DNA from: Siccirubricoccus phaeus
Lineage (GTDB): Bacteria > Pseudomonadota > Alphaproteobacteria > Acetobacterales > Acetobacteraceae
Reading direction: 5' to 3'
DNA: 64,000 nt
NCBI RefSeq assembly: GCF_008360935.1
Contig: NZ_SRXO01000022.1
Span: 1-64,000, forward strand
Shown here: one piece after another, positions 23,886 to 33,272 of the stretch
How positions within the stretch are numbered: position 1 is the first letter of the stretch
Layout: each line of letters begins with the position of its first letter
Program-made: the position numbers and the translations under genes
The notes under the pieces: generated by a model
Database searches by the model: none
Told to the model about the DNA's origin: nothing
Seen by the model: only the letters and a program-made list of their open reading frames with translations

Positions 23886-25655
23886 ATGGCCCTTGCCCCT
23901 GACGCCTCCGCCCAGGCGCTGCTGCGCCGCCTTGCCCGGAGCTACCTGGCGCCGCATCGCGGCGGCATCCTGCTGGCGCTGCTCTTCACCCTGGCGCTGT
24001 CGGGGCTGACGGCGCTCTACCCCATCGTCATCCAGCAGGGTTTTGATCGATTCTCGGCCGGGGAAAGCGGCCTCGCCTGGATGATCCCGGTCGCCATCAT
24101 CCTCGTCACCGGGCTGAAGGCCGTCGCCCAGTACGGCCAGGCGGTTTCGGTGCAGGCGGTGGTGCTGCGGGTGATCGAGGCGTTGCAGACCGACCTGTTC
24201 CGCGCCCTGACCCGGGCCGACCTGGCCGAGGTGGCGCGCGAGGCCCCGGCACGGCATGCCAGCCGCTTCACCGTGGATGCCGCGGCGATCCGCGAGGCGC
24301 TGACCAAATCCATCAATGGCGGGGCGGATGTGCTGACGGTGGTCGGCCTTGTCGGCTCCATGGTGTGGCTGGACTGGCAGATGTCCCTCATCGCCGCCGC
24401 CATGTACCCGATCGCGGTGCTGCCCATCCTCAGGCTCGGCAAGCGCATCCGCCGCGCCTCGGGCGGGATGCAGGACCGGATGGGGGAGAATGCGGCGCGG
24501 CTGACGGAAAGCTTCGGCGCCGCCCGGGTGGTGCGCGCCTTCCGGCTGGAGGCGGCGGAGGAGGCGCGGGCGGAGCGCGGCTTCGCCCAATTGCGCGCCG
24601 CCTTGCTCTCCATCGCCCGGACGCGGGCCAGCCTGGACCCAATGCTGGAGGCGCTGGGCGGCGTCGCCGTCGCCGCCGTGCTCGCCTTCGTCGGCTGGCG
24701 GGTCGCCCAGGGGCAGGGGACGATCGGGGAGTTCACCGGCTTCGTCGCCGCGCTGCTCATCGCCTCCCGCCCCGTGCGGGCGCTGGGCTCGCTGAACGCC
24801 GCCTTGCAGGAGGGGCTGGCGGGGCTTTCCCGCGTCTTCGCGGTGATGGACACGCCGCGCCGCATCGCCGATGCGCCGGGCGCCGTGACGCTGCCGCCGG
24901 GGCAGGGGCGGGTGGAGTTCCGCGAGGTGGGCTTCCACTATGAAGGCACCGCGGATGCGGCGCTGGAGGGGCTTTCCTTCGCCGCGGCGCCGGGCGAGAC
25001 GGTGGCGCTGGTCGGCCCTTCCGGCGCCGGCAAATCCACCGCCCTGGCGCTGGTGCCGCGGCTCTATGACGCGACCGCCGGCGCGGTGCTGATGGACGGC
25101 GCCGATGTCCGCGCCGTGACCCTGGCCAGCCTGCGCGACGCCATCGCCTATGTCGGGCAGGAGGCGGTGATCTTCGACGACACCGCCTTCGCCAACATCG
25201 CCTGCGGCCGGCCGGGCGCGACGCCGGCGGAGGTGGAGGCGGCCGCCCGCGCCGCCGCGGCGCATGAGTTCATCGCCGCCCTGCCCCAGGGCTATGCGAC
25301 GCCGCTCGGCCCCGGCGGCGGGCGGCTCTCCGGCGGGCAGAAGCAGCGCCTGGCCCTGGCCCGCGCCCTGCTGCGGGACCCGCGCGTGCTGCTGCTGGAC
25401 GAGGCGACCAGCGCGTTGGACGCCGAGAACGAGGCGCTGGTGCAGCAGGCCCTGGCCCGGCTGCGCCAGGGCCGCACCACGCTGGTCATCGCCCACCGGC
25501 TGGCGACGGTCAGGGAGGCCGACCGCATCGTGGTGATGGAGCGCGGAAGGGCGGTGGAGCAGGGCACCCATGCCGAGCTGATGGCACGGGACGGGCTCTA
25601 TGCCCGCCTGGTCCGCACCCAGGCCTTCGGCGCCGAGCCGGCGGCGGCGGCGTGA
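23886..25655 (+). CDS. ABC exporter, fused permease/ATPase (MsbA/lipid-exporter type)
   Basis: The 589-residue half-transporter forms a homodimer. Six transmembrane helices lie in ~20-300 (for example GGILLALLFTLALSGLTALY), followed by the nucleotide-binding domain: Walker A GPSGAGKST (~378-386), Q-loop YVGQEAVIF, signature LSGGQKQR (~481-488), Walker B VLLLDEATSALD and the H-loop IAHRL. The substrate is not determinable; relatives move lipids, peptides or drugs. The stop overlaps the GTG start of the following MFS gene by 4 bases, so the two are co-expressed. Confidence 0.92.
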   Translation: MALAPDASAQALLRRLARSYLAPHRGGILLALLFTLALSGLTALYPIVIQQGFDRFSAGESGLAWMIPVAIILVTGLKAVAQYGQAVSVQAVVLRVIEALQTDLFRALTRADLAEVAREAPARHASRFTVDAAAIREALTKSINGGADVLTVVGLVGSMVWLDWQMSLIAAAMYPIAVLPILRLGKRIRRASGGMQDRMGENAARLTESFGAARVVRAFRLEAAEEARAERGFAQLRAALLSIARTRASLDPMLEALGGVAVAAVLAFVGWRVAQGQGTIGEFTGFVAALLIASRPVRALGSLNAALQEGLAGLSRVFAVMDTPRRIADAPGAVTLPPGQGRVEFREVGFHYEGTADAALEGLSFAAAPGETVALVGPSGAGKSTALALVPRLYDATAGAVLMDGADVRAVTLASLRDAIAYVGQEAVIFDDTAFANIACGRPGATPAEVEAAARAAAAHEFIAALPQGYATPLGPGGGRLSGGQKQRLALARALLRDPRVLLLDEATSALDAENEALVQQALARLRQGRTTLVIAHRLATVREADRIVVMERGRAVEQGTHAELMARDGLYARLVRTQAFGAEPAAAA

Positions 25656-26839
25656 GCGCGCCTTCTGCCGCTCCCGCCGCCGGGGCCGCGCCGTTGCGGC
25701 ATCGCTGGCTGGAGCTTTCCCTGCTCAGCCTGGCGCGCACCGGCATGGGGGTGCAGTTCCAGTCGGTGGGGGCGCTGGGGCCGCTGCTGCTGGGCGTGCT
25801 GGCGGCGGATTACGCGGAGCTGGGCAGCCTGATCGGCGCCTATTCCCTGGTCGGCGTGCTGGTGGCGCTGCCGGCGGGGTGGCTCATCGCCCGCGTCGGG
25901 GACCGGCGCGCGCTGCTCGGCGCCCTGGCGCTGATGGCGGCGGGCGGGCTGGCGCTGGCCCTGGCGCCGGGCTTCGGCGTGGCGATGGCCGGGCGGCTGG
26001 TGGCCGGCGGGGGGGCGAGCGTGCTCGCCATCATCTGCGCCAAGCGGGTGCTGGACCGGTTCCAGGGCAGGGAGGTGGCGCCGGCCATGGGCGTGATGCT
26101 CGCCGCCTGGCCGGCGGGGATCGGGCTGGCGCTGCTGCTGCTGCCGCTGTTCGGCGAGGCCTGGCGGCTGGGGCTGCTGGCGGCGGCGCTGCTGCCGGCC
26201 CTGGCCCTGCCGGCGCTGTGGTGGGCGGTGCCGGGGGCGCCGCGCGCCGCCGAAGCGGCAGGGCAGGGGGCGCCGCGGATGGCGCCACTGCAGCGCGGGG
26301 AATGGCCGGGGCTGCTGGCGGTGGGCGTCGCCTGGGCCAGCTACAATGCCTGCTTCGCCGTGGCGCTGGGCTTCGGGCCGGCGCTGCTGGTGGCGCGCGG
26401 CGCGGCGCCGGCGGAGGCGGGGGCGGTCGCCTCCCTCATCGGCTTCGCCATCCTGCCGCTGCTGCCGCTGGGCGGGGCGCTGGGGGAGAGGTTCGGGCGG
26501 CCGCTGCTGGTCTGCGCGGCCTGCATCCTGGCCTGCATCGCGGCGCTGCTGGCCTGGGTGGCGGGGGCGCCGGCGCTGCTGTGCCTCGCGGCCTATGGGC
26601 TGATCTCGGCACCGCCGGCGGCGCTGATCATGGCGCAGCTCGGCCGGGTGCTGCCGCCGTCCAGCCGGCCCTTCGGGGTGGGGGTGTACTACACGCTGTT
26701 CTATGCGGGCATGGCGCTGATGCCGCCGCTGGCGGGGTGGCTGCGCGACGCGACGGGCGCGCCGGAGGCGCCGATCCTGGCGGCGGCGGGGTTCATGGCG
26801 GTTGCGTTGCTGGCGCTGGTGCCGCTGGGGCGGAGATAG
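25652..26839 (+). CDS. MFS transporter (cyanate/nitrite-type permease fold)
   Basis: 395 residues with 12 predicted membrane helices. The MFS loop 2-3 signature is visible in GWLIARVGDRRALLGALALM. PAMGVMLAAWPAGIGLALLL and PSSRPFGVGVYYTLFYAG are typical of small-molecule MFS proteins of the CynX/NimT group. It starts with GTG 25652 inside the end of the ABC gene (GTGA overlap). A type C repeat follows the stop. Substrate unknown; co-transcription with an exporter suggests a joint efflux role. Confidence 0.87.
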   Translation: MSAPSAAPAAGAAPLRHRWLELSLLSLARTGMGVQFQSVGALGPLLLGVLAADYAELGSLIGAYSLVGVLVALPAGWLIARVGDRRALLGALALMAAGGLALALAPGFGVAMAGRLVAGGGASVLAIICAKRVLDRFQGREVAPAMGVMLAAWPAGIGLALLLLPLFGEAWRLGLLAAALLPALALPALWWAVPGAPRAAEAAGQGAPRMAPLQRGEWPGLLAVGVAWASYNACFAVALGFGPALLVARGAAPAEAGAVASLIGFAILPLLPLGGALGERFGRPLLVCAACILACIAALLAWVAGAPALLCLAAYGLISAPPAALIMAQLGRVLPPSSRPFGVGVYYTLFYAGMALMPPLAGWLRDATGAPEAPILAAAGFMAVALLALVPLGRR

Positions 26840-26842
26840 TGT

Positions 26843-26985
26843 CGGGGGAGGGCTTTGCCCTCCCCCGAACCCCACCCACCAAAGGCCGAAGGGCCTTTGG
26901 AAACCATGAATTTCAGACCCGACGGTCCCACGGCAAAACTCGAGGGGTCCAGGGCCTTCGGCCCTCGACACCCGTTTTGACGCAA
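26843..26985. repeat. Type C GC-rich mosaic repeat, copy 4
   Basis: GGGGGAGGGCTTTGCCCTCCCCC, CAAAGGCCGAAGGGCCTTTGG, CCCGACGGTCCCACGGC, GAGGG..CCTTCGG.CCCTC. It starts three bases after the MFS stop and is probably the operon's terminator region. Confidence 0.72.
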
Positions 26986-27047
26986 ATCAGCGACACCAGC
27001 CCCGCGCCGGCCATCCTTGGCCCCACCCAAGGAGTAACGCCGCCGTG

Positions 27048-28061
27048 ATGAAAGCCGCCGTCGCCCGCGCCTTCGGCCAGCCTCTCGCCATCGAGCAATT
27101 GCCCATCCCCGAGCCCGGCCCGGACCAGATCCTGGTGCGCCTGGCCGCCACCGGCGTCTGCCACACCGATCTCCACGCGGTGAAGGGCGACTGGCCGGTG
27201 AAGCCCGCCCTGCCCTTCATCCCCGGCCATGAGGGCGTCGGCACCGTCGCCGCCACCGGCAGCCGGGTGACGCGGGTGAAGGAGGGGGACCGCGTCGGCA
27301 TCCCCTGGCTGCACACCGCCTGCGGCTGGTGCCCGCATTGCCGCACGGGGTGGGAGACGCTCTGCGGCGCGCAGCAGAACACCGGCTATTCGGTGAATGG
27401 CAGCTTCGCCGAATACGCCCTGGCCGACCCCGCCTATGTCGGCCGCCTGCCGGCGAGGCTGGAATGGGGCCCCGCCGCCCCCGTCCTCTGCGCCGGCGTC
27501 ACCGTCTACAAGGGGCTGAAGGAGACGGAGGTGAAGCCCGGCGAGTGGGTTGCCATCTCCGGCATCGGCGGCCTCGGCCACATGGCGGTGCAGTATGCCA
27601 AGGCCATGGGCATGCATGTCGCCGCCATCGACGTGCACCCGGAGAAGCTGCTGCTCGCCAGCAGCCTCGGCGCCGAGATCACGGTGGATGCGCGGGACGC
27701 GGACCCGGCGGCGGAGCTGCAGCGGCGGATCGGCGGCGCCCACGGCGCGCTGGTGACGGCCGTTTCCCCCGCCGCCTTCGAGCAGGCCTTCGGCGTGCTG
27801 CGGCCGCACGGCACCATGGCGCTGGTCGGGCTCCCGCCGGGCCGCTTCGCCCTGCCGATCTTCGACACGGTGCTGAAGCGCATCACCGTCCGCGGCTCCA
27901 TCGTCGGCACCAGGCAGGATCTGGAGGAGGCGCTGGATTTCGCCGGGGAAGGGGTGGTGATGCCGCATTTCGCCTGGGACCGGCTGGAGAACGTCAACGC
28001 GGTCTTCGCCGAGATGGAGGCGGGGCGGATCGACGGCCGCGTGGTGCTGAAGCTGGATTGA
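27048..28061 (+). CDS. adhP: Zinc-dependent alcohol dehydrogenase (AdhP type)
   Basis: 337 residues of the medium-chain dehydrogenase family, oxidising primary alcohols such as ethanol with NAD. Catalytic zinc ligands are Cys38 (GVCHTDLH), His61-Glu62 (GHEGVG) and Cys148. Structural zinc Cys residues are at 92, 95, 98 and 106 (ACGWCPHCRTGWETLC). The Rossmann motif is GIGGLGH at 172-178. Length and motifs are standard. AAGGAG at 27029 could serve either GTG 27045 or ATG 27048; the ATG gives the usual MKAAV start. It is a single gene between repeats. Confidence 0.92.
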   Translation: MKAAVARAFGQPLAIEQLPIPEPGPDQILVRLAATGVCHTDLHAVKGDWPVKPALPFIPGHEGVGTVAATGSRVTRVKEGDRVGIPWLHTACGWCPHCRTGWETLCGAQQNTGYSVNGSFAEYALADPAYVGRLPARLEWGPAAPVLCAGVTVYKGLKETEVKPGEWVAISGIGGLGHMAVQYAKAMGMHVAAIDVHPEKLLLASSLGAEITVDARDADPAAELQRRIGGAHGALVTAVSPAAFEQAFGVLRPHGTMALVGLPPGRFALPIFDTVLKRITVRGSIVGTRQDLEEALDFAGEGVVMPHFAWDRLENVNAVFAEMEAGRIDGRVVLKLD

Positions 28062-28195
28062 GGCCCGCTGCCGCCCCCGCCGTGCGGCCGCCGGCGGCGC
28101 CGGCCCGTGCATGGGGTGGCGGCCCGCTGCCGCCGGCGCCATCTCCGCCGGGCGGCGGCCCCAGGACGGCGCTGCCCGGCCGGGAGAGCAGGAGC

Positions 28196-28510
28196 ATGGC
28201 GTGGGCGTGGCTGGCGGTGGCCGGCGGGCTGGAAATCCTCTGGGCGGTGTTGCTGAAATACACCGAGGGCTTCACCCGGCTCTGGCCCAGCCTGGCGACG
28301 CTCTCGGCCATGGGGGTGAGCTTCTACTGCATGTCCCGTGCCCTGCAATTGCTGCCGATGGGCACGGTCTATGCCGTGTGGGTGGGGATCGGCGCTTTCG
28401 GGACGGCGGTGTGGGGCATGGCGGTGGAGGGGGAGCCGGCGAGCGCGCTGCGCATCCTCTGCCTGGTACTGATCCTGGCCGGCGTCGCCGGGCTGAAGGC
28501 CGCCGGCTGA
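28196..28510 (+). CDS. sugE: SMR-family transporter, Gdx/SugE subtype (guanidinium exporter)
   Basis: 104 residues, four transmembrane helices. Glu13 in GGLEILWAVLLKYTEGF is the conserved proton/substrate-binding Glu. LKYTEGFTRLWPS and LLPMGTVYAVWVGIGAFGT match the Gdx (SugE) group more than the QacE multidrug group. It would act as a dual-topology dimer exchanging guanidinium for protons, if it behaves like the family. ATG 28196 follows AGCAGGAGC. No guanidine riboswitch was seen in the short repeat-rich upstream gap. Confidence 0.88.
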   Translation: MAWAWLAVAGGLEILWAVLLKYTEGFTRLWPSLATLSAMGVSFYCMSRALQLLPMGTVYAVWVGIGAFGTAVWGMAVEGEPASALRILCLVLILAGVAGLKAAG

Positions 28511-28725
28511 GCCGCGCCACGGCGCCGCAAGGCCCCATGCGGAACCGGACTGCCTGTTGCCTCGGCGCAGCCTTGCCGCGACGGGGGATGTGAGGCCTTG
28601 GTCGCCCGGCTGAGCCGCGCCCCGCCGCCGCACGGCTCCCATGCGGAACCCGGACCGCCCGCTGCCCCGGCGCGGCTTTGCCGCGCCGGGCTGTGCGACG
28701 CCTCCGGCAACCGGCCAATCGGAAC
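28511..28725. repeat. Type E GC-rich repeat, two tandem units
   Basis: Two adjacent versions of CCATGCGGAAC-CGGAC...CGGCGC(A/G)GC(C/T)TTGCCGCG. The second contains GCGCGGCTTTGCCGCGC, a strong hairpin. Relatives are at 32660-32850, 53690-53960, 55600-55905 and 58141-58330. No coding potential. Confidence 0.7.
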
Positions 28726-28754
28726 CCCAGGAAGCCGCGCAGCGGCTTCCTGGG
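28726..28754. terminator. 13-bp perfect hairpin, probable bidirectional terminator
   Basis: CCCAGGAAGCCGC-GCA-GCGGCTTCCTGGG. It lies three bases beyond the stop of the leftward 43-residue gene and downstream of the rightward sugE gene. Hairpins with the same GAAGCCGC..GCGGCTTC core follow sdhB, ribA and the response-regulator gene. Confidence 0.7.
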
Positions 28755-28757
28755 ATT

Positions 28758-28889
28758 CTAGTGCAACGCCTTCCAGATCGCGATCAGCGCGGAGGTGGCG
28801 AGGACGAGCTTGTACAGCGCCTCCACCCACGGCAGCAGCCGGGCGGAAAGCGGCCGAGGCTCCGGCTTGGGGTCTTGCGCCGTGGTCAT
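28758..28889 (-). CDS. Small single-span membrane protein, 43 residues
   Basis: ATG 28889 to TAG. A polar N-terminus (TTAQDPKPEPRPLSARLLP) is followed by a hydrophobic segment (ALYKLVLATSALIAIWKAL). The layout of a short basic/Pro stretch then one C-terminal helix fits a tail-anchored small membrane protein. I do not recognise the family. It has its own terminator hairpin, which supports it being real. It diverges from sdhC, with a 179-base AT-richer gap between the start codons. Confidence 0.55.
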   Translation of the reverse strand: MTTAQDPKPEPRPLSARLLPWVEALYKLVLATSALIAIWKALH

Positions 28890-29068
28890 GCCAGGAATAT
28901 ACCCCGCGCAGGCCAGGCTATAAAGGAAAATATTCTTACATAACGCCCCGGCCCCGGAAGGAACCATCCCCCCCGCAATTGACGCTTTGCCGTGGGGGGC
29001 CATAGAAACCCACAGCACGGCGCGCCCGTCCTGTCCCGGCGCGCCCCATGGCCGGAGTGCAAGATTCC

Positions 29069-29515
29069 ATGTCCATCATGCAGGATTCGCGCGAGGCGAC
29101 CATGATCGGTCGCCGCACGGATGGCACGCCCATCCGCCGGCCCCTCTCGCCGCATCTGCAGGTGTACGACATGATGCAGATGACCAGCGCCCTTTCCATC
29201 AGCGGGCGCATCACCGGCGTCGTCTGGTCGATCGGCCTGCTGATCCTGGTCTGGTGGCTGGTGGCCGCCGCCGCCGGCCCCTCCGCCTTCGCCACGGTGC
29301 AGTGGTTCCTCTCCTCCTGGATCGGCATGCTCGGCCTGTTCGGCCTCTCCGCCGCCGCCTGGTTCCATACCCTGAACGGCATCCGCCATTTGGCCTGGGA
29401 TGCCGGCCATGGCTACGACATCCCGACCACCTATCGCAGCGGCCGGGCGGTGCTGATCGGCACCGGGGTCGCGACCCTGCTCACCTGGCTCATCGCCATC
29501 ATCGCCTGGGGCTGA
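29069..29515 (+). CDS. sdhC: Succinate dehydrogenase cytochrome b556 subunit
   Basis: 148 residues with three membrane helices. RRPLSPHLQVYD and MQMTSALSISGRITGV are the SdhC N-terminal signature (SPH...S..HRxTG). WFHTLNGIRHLAWDAGHGYD carries the heme b ligand His in the GxRHLxWD motif. This subunit anchors complex II and binds ubiquinone and heme. Start ATG 29069 is chosen for GGAG about 12 bases upstream; the frame also opens at ATG 29048. First gene of sdhCDAB. Confidence 0.93.
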   Translation: MSIMQDSREATMIGRRTDGTPIRRPLSPHLQVYDMMQMTSALSISGRITGVVWSIGLLILVWWLVAAAAGPSAFATVQWFLSSWIGMLGLFGLSAAAWFHTLNGIRHLAWDAGHGYDIPTTYRSGRAVLIGTGVATLLTWLIAIIAWG

Positions 29516-29528
29516 GGGGAAGAGAGAC

Positions 29529-29915
29529 ATGGCCACCAACACCACCCTCCGCTCCCCGCTCGGCCGCGTCCGCGGCCTCGGCTCCGCCAAGGGGGGGACG
29601 CATCATTGGTGGATGCAGCGCGTTACCTCCATGGCGCTGCTGCCGCTGATGCTGTGGTTCACCCTCTCCGCCGCCCTGCTGGCCGGGGAGGGCTATGGCA
29701 GCGCCATCGCCTGGATCGGCCAGCCGGTGAATGCCGTGCTGCTGCTGGCGACCATCGGCATCGCTTTCCACCACACCGCGGCAGGGTTGCAGGTGGTGGT
29801 GGAGGATTATGTGAATTCGGAATGGGCCAAGCTGGGTGCCATCCTGACGATCCGCGCCATCTGCTGGTTGCTGGCGCTGGCCGCCGCGCTGGCGGTGCTG
29901 CGGATCGCGATCTGA
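29529..29915 (+). CDS. sdhD: Succinate dehydrogenase membrane anchor subunit
   Basis: 128 residues, three membrane helices. The alphaproteobacterial SdhD signature is clear: RSPLGRVRGLGSAKGGTHHW, WMQRVTSMALLPLMLWF, and HHTAAGLQVVVEDYV with a candidate heme/quinone-site His and Asp-Tyr. It starts 13 bases after sdhC with GAAGAGAGAC as ribosome site, and sdhA follows at 29 bases. Confidence 0.94.
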   Translation: MATNTTLRSPLGRVRGLGSAKGGTHHWWMQRVTSMALLPLMLWFTLSAALLAGEGYGSAIAWIGQPVNAVLLLATIGIAFHHTAAGLQVVVEDYVNSEWAKLGAILTIRAICWLLALAAALAVLRIAI

Positions 29916-29944
29916 GCGCCGCGACGGGATAGGAAGACCGGACC

Positions 29945-31753
29945 ATGAACGCGATCTCTCAGCCTTCCCGCGGTGCCTACCGCATCGTGGACCATACCTA
30001 CGACGTGGTGGTGGTCGGCGCCGGCGGCGCCGGGCTGCGCGCCACCTTCGGCATGGGCGCGGCGGGGCTGAAAACCGCCTGCATCACCAAGGTCTTCCCG
30101 ACGCGGTCGCACACCGTGGCCGCCCAGGGCGGCGTCGGCGCCGCGCTCGGCAATATGGGCGAGGATGACTGGCGCTGGCACATGTACGACACCGTGAAGG
30201 GGTCGGACTGGCTCGGCGACCAGGACGCCATCGAATACATGTGCCGCGAGGCCATCCCGGCGATCATCGAGCTGGAGCATTACGGCGTGCCGTTCTCCCG
30301 CACCGAGGACGGCAAGATCTACCAGCGCCCCTTCGGCGGCCACATGAAGGAATACGGCAAGGAGCCGGCGATGCGGGCCTGCGCCGCGGCGGACCGCACC
30401 GGCCATGCCATCCTGCACACGCTCTACCAGCAGTCGCTGAAGCATAATTGCGAATTCTTCGTCGAGTATTTCGCCCTCGACCTCATCATGGAGGAAGGCG
30501 CCTGCCGCGGCGTCATCGCCTGGAACCTGGAGGATGGCTCCATCCACCGCTTCCGGGCGCAGCAGACGGTGCTGGCGACGGGCGGCTATGGCCGCGCCTA
30601 TTTCTCCTGCACCTCCGCCCATACCTGCACCGGCGATGGCGGCGGCATGGTGCTGCGCGCCGGCCTGCCGCTGCAGGACAATGAGTTCGTCCAGTTCCAC
30701 CCGACCGGCATCTACGGCTCCGGCTGCCTGGTGACGGAAGGGGCGCGCGGCGAGGGCGGCTACCTGACCAATTCCGAGGGCGAGCGCTTCATGGAGCGCT
30801 ACGCGCCGACGGCGAAGGATCTGGCCTCGCGCGACGTCGTCTCCCGCGCCATGTCGATGGAAATCCGGGAAGGCCGCGGCGTCGGTCCGCTGAAGGACCA
30901 CATCCACCTGCACCTGGAGCACCTGGGCGCCGAGATCCTGCATGAGCGGCTGCCGGGCATCTCCGAGACGGCGAAGATCTTCGCCGGCGTGGATGTGACG
31001 AAGGAGCCGATCCCGATGCTCCCGACCGTCCACTACAACATGGGCGGCATCCCGACGAACATCCATTGCGAGGTGCTGAACCCGACGGCGCAGGACCAGG
31101 ATCGCGTGGTGCCCGGCCTGATGGCGGTGGGCGAGGCGGCCTGCGTCTCCGTCCACGGCGCCAACCGGCTCGGCACCAATTCGCTGCTGGACCTCGTCGT
31201 GTTCGGCCGCGCCGCGGCGCATCGCGCGGCGGAGATCGTGAAGCCCGGCGCCAGCCAGGCGCCGCTGCCGGCCGGCGCGGGGGAGAAGGCACTCGACCGC
31301 CTCGACCGCGTGCGCAACGCCAAGGGCGGCACCTCGGTCGCCGACCTCCGCATCAACATGCAGCGCACCATGCAGACCCATGCCGCGGTCTTCCGCACCT
31401 CCGAGCTGCTGAAGGAGGGGGTGGAGAAGATGCACAAGGTGCAGGCCGGCTACAGCGACATCCGCATCGCCGACCGCAGCCTGATCTGGAACAGCGACCT
31501 GATGGAGGCGCTGGAGCTGGACAACCTCCTCGGCAACGCCATGACGACCATCGTCGGCGCCGAGGCCCGCAAGGAAAGCCGCGGCGCCCATGCGCAGGAG
31601 GATTATCCGGAGCGCGACGACGCGAACTGGATGAAGCACACCCTGGCCTGGGTCGACGAGAAAGGCACGGTGAAGCTCGACTACCGCGACGTGAAGATGC
31701 GCACCCTGACCAATGAGGTGCAGGTCTTCCCGCCCAAGGCCCGCGTCTACTAG
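29945..31753 (+). CDS. sdhA: Succinate dehydrogenase flavoprotein subunit
   Basis: 602 residues. It oxidises succinate to fumarate with covalent [22 protein letters not shown] is the FAD-binding Rossmann motif. The His in [20 protein letters not shown] is the covalent FAD attachment. The active-site regions [22 protein letters not shown] and the Arg in [12 protein letters not shown] are present, along with the capping-domain end [20 protein letters not shown]. Full length for the family. Third gene of sdhCDAB. Confidence 0.97.
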   Translation: MNAISQPSRGAYRIVDHTYDVVVVGAGGAGLRATFGMGAAGLKTACITKVFPTRSHTVAAQGGVGAALGNMGEDDWRWHMYDTVKGSDWLGDQDAIEYMCREAIPAIIELEHYGVPFSRTEDGKIYQRPFGGHMKEYGKEPAMRACAAADRTGHAILHTLYQQSLKHNCEFFVEYFALDLIMEEGACRGVIAWNLEDGSIHRFRAQQTVLATGGYGRAYFSCTSAHTCTGDGGGMVLRAGLPLQDNEFVQFHPTGIYGSGCLVTEGARGEGGYLTNSEGERFMERYAPTAKDLASRDVVSRAMSMEIREGRGVGPLKDHIHLHLEHLGAEILHERLPGISETAKIFAGVDVTKEPIPMLPTVHYNMGGIPTNIHCEVLNPTAQDQDRVVPGLMAVGEAACVSVHGANRLGTNSLLDLVVFGRAAAHRAAEIVKPGASQAPLPAGAGEKALDRLDRVRNAKGGTSVADLRINMQRTMQTHAAVFRTSELLKEGVEKMHKVQAGYSDIRIADRSLIWNSDLMEALELDNLLGNAMTTIVGAEARKESRGAHAQEDYPERDDANWMKHTLAWVDEKGTVKLDYRDVKMRTLTNEVQVFPPKARVY

Positions 31754-31837
31754 CGCATCGATCCCGGGGCAGGGCGGCGCCGCGCGCGTCGCCCCGCCGT
31801 CGCCGCCCCCCGATCTTCGAAGGAAAGCTTTCGCCTG

Positions 31838-32620
31838 ATGGCCACGTTCACCCTGCCGAAGAATTCCACCATCACCACCGGCCAGACCTACAAGGCGGAG
31901 CCGGGGGCGAAGAACGTCAAATCCTTCAAGATCTATCGCTGGGATCCGGATAGCGGCGCCAACCCCCGCACCGATACCTATGAGATCGACCTCGACAAAT
32001 GCGGGCCGATGGTCCTCGACGCCCTCATCAAGATCAAGAACGAGGTCGACACCACCCTGACCTTCCGCCGGAGCTGCCGCGAGGGCATCTGCGGCTCCTG
32101 CGCCATGAATATCGACGGGCTGAACACCCTTGCCTGCCTGAAGCCCATCGAGGACGTGACCGGCGACGTGAAGATCAGCCCGCTGCCGCATATGCCGGTG
32201 GTGAAGGATCTGGTGCCGGATCTCTCGCAGCTCTACGCCCAGCTCCGCAGCGTGGAGCCCTGGCTGAAGAGCGACACCCCGCCGCCGCCGGATGGCGAGC
32301 GGCTGCAGAGCAAGGAGGAGCGGGCGCAGCTCGACGGCCTCTGGGAATGCATCCTCTGCTTCTGCTGCTCCACCGCCTGCCCGTCCTATTGGTGGAATGG
32401 CGACCGCTATCTGGGCCCGGCGGTGCTGCTGCAGGCCTATCGCTGGATCGCGGACAGCCGCGACGAGGCGACGGGCGAGCGGCTGGACAATCTGGAAGAC
32501 CCGTTCCGGCTGTACCGCTGCCACACCATCATGAACTGCGCCCGGACCTGCCCGAAGGGGCTGAACCCGGCGGCCGCCATCGGCAAGATCAAGCAGATGA
32601 TGGTGGAGCGGCAGGGCTGA
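31838..32620 (+). CDS. sdhB: Succinate dehydrogenase iron-sulfur subunit
   Basis: 260 residues. The [2Fe-2S] ligands are in [16 protein letters not shown] plus the following NTLACL. The [4Fe-4S] and [3Fe-4S] ligands are in [16 protein letters not shown] and [17 protein letters not shown]. It passes electrons from SdhA to the quinone site. The gap of 84 bases from sdhA is larger than the others but holds no terminator. AAGGAAAG precedes the ATG. Ends the operon, followed by a hairpin at 32629. Confidence 0.97.
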   Translation: MATFTLPKNSTITTGQTYKAEPGAKNVKSFKIYRWDPDSGANPRTDTYEIDLDKCGPMVLDALIKIKNEVDTTLTFRRSCREGICGSCAMNIDGLNTLACLKPIEDVTGDVKISPLPHMPVVKDLVPDLSQLYAQLRSVEPWLKSDTPPPPDGERLQSKEERAQLDGLWECILCFCCSTACPSYWWNGDRYLGPAVLLQAYRWIADSRDEATGERLDNLEDPFRLYRCHTIMNCARTCPKGLNPAAAIGKIKQMMVERQG

Positions 32621-32628
32621 CCCCCGAT

Positions 32629-32659
32629 CCCCACGAAACCGCTCGGCGGTTCCGTGGGG
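32629..32659 (+). terminator. Hairpin terminator after sdhCDAB
   Basis: CCCCACGAAACCGC-TCG-GCGGTTCCGTGGGG forms a 14-base stem with one mismatch, eight bases after the sdhB stop. It is related in sequence to the hairpins at 28726, 55911 and 58110. Confidence 0.68.
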
Positions 32660-32850
32660 CGCCGAACTCTCCCTCGACGCCTGCCGCGGCAAAGCCGTGG
32701 CAGGACAACGGGCGGCACCCGCAGGGGCGTTCCGCCCTCGCCCTGTTCTCGGAGCCTGCCGCCAGGAGGGCCTGTGGCGCGTCCCGGCGGCTCCCCCCTG
32801 GCCAGAACGGAAAGCCCCGCCGACCCGCTGCCGGACGCTCCTGCGGCAGG
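32660..32850. repeat. Type E GC-rich repeat, copy 2 (diverged)
   Basis: CCTGCCGCGGCAAAGCCGTGGCAGG followed by ACAACGGGCGGC is the type E core. The rest (CGCACGCC-like and TGCCGGACGCTCCTGCGGCA) is diverged. It lies between the sdh terminator and the small leftward gene. No gene was seen. Confidence 0.55.
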
Positions 32851-32853
32851 CTC

Positions 32854-33036
32854 TCAGCCGAGAATCCGCACCAGGGCCGCGATGATCGCCGCCCAGAACC
32901 CCAGCGCCAGGCCGGCAATCACCAGCCCGGCGACCGGCCAGGGCAGCCGGTCCGGCCAGCCGCCCAGGCCCAGCGCTGCGGCCTCTCCCCCCGGCTTCGC
33001 CAGGGCGCTGCTGCGGGATTGGGAAGGACGGAACAT
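32854..33036 (-). CDS. Small single-span membrane protein, 60 residues
   Basis: ATG 33036 is preceded by GAGGAGCCGTCCC. A polar N-terminal half (FRPSQSRSSALAKPGGEAA) leads to a C-terminal helix (WPVAGLVIAGLALGFWAAII, then AALVRILG). One membrane span, no family recognised. The good ribosome site and hydrophobic pattern support it. It is transcribed away from asnB. Confidence 0.55.
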   Translation of the reverse strand: MFRPSQSRSSALAKPGGEAAALGLGGWPDRLPWPVAGLVIAGLALGFWAAIIAALVRILG

Positions 33037-33272
33037 GGGACGGCTCCTCATCGGGCGCGGCCTTGGCGGGCGCGCCGGGGGACCGCTCCGGAGCCAGGCA
33101 CCCTTGCGGCGCCGCCTGGACCCGGTTTACCCCCCGGCAATGAAGAAGGGCTTAATCACGGCTTCGTTGCATGACGGCAGCGTGAGGCCGGGCCGCCCCA
33201 TGCCATATGGTGCGCTCCCGGCCCGAACGCGCTAACACCCCGAAGCGATTTCGGGCGGAGGATCTTCCCTTC

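Noticed and set aside
22212-25571. Single 1119-residue leftward frame
   Set aside because: The upstream ~615 codons are antisense to a clear ABC exporter gene and are low-complexity. Only the methyltransferase part from 23726 is real.
29807-32692. 961-residue leftward frame opposite sdhA/sdhB
   Set aside because: It is antisense to well-conserved sdh genes and is a GC-driven shadow with no domain.
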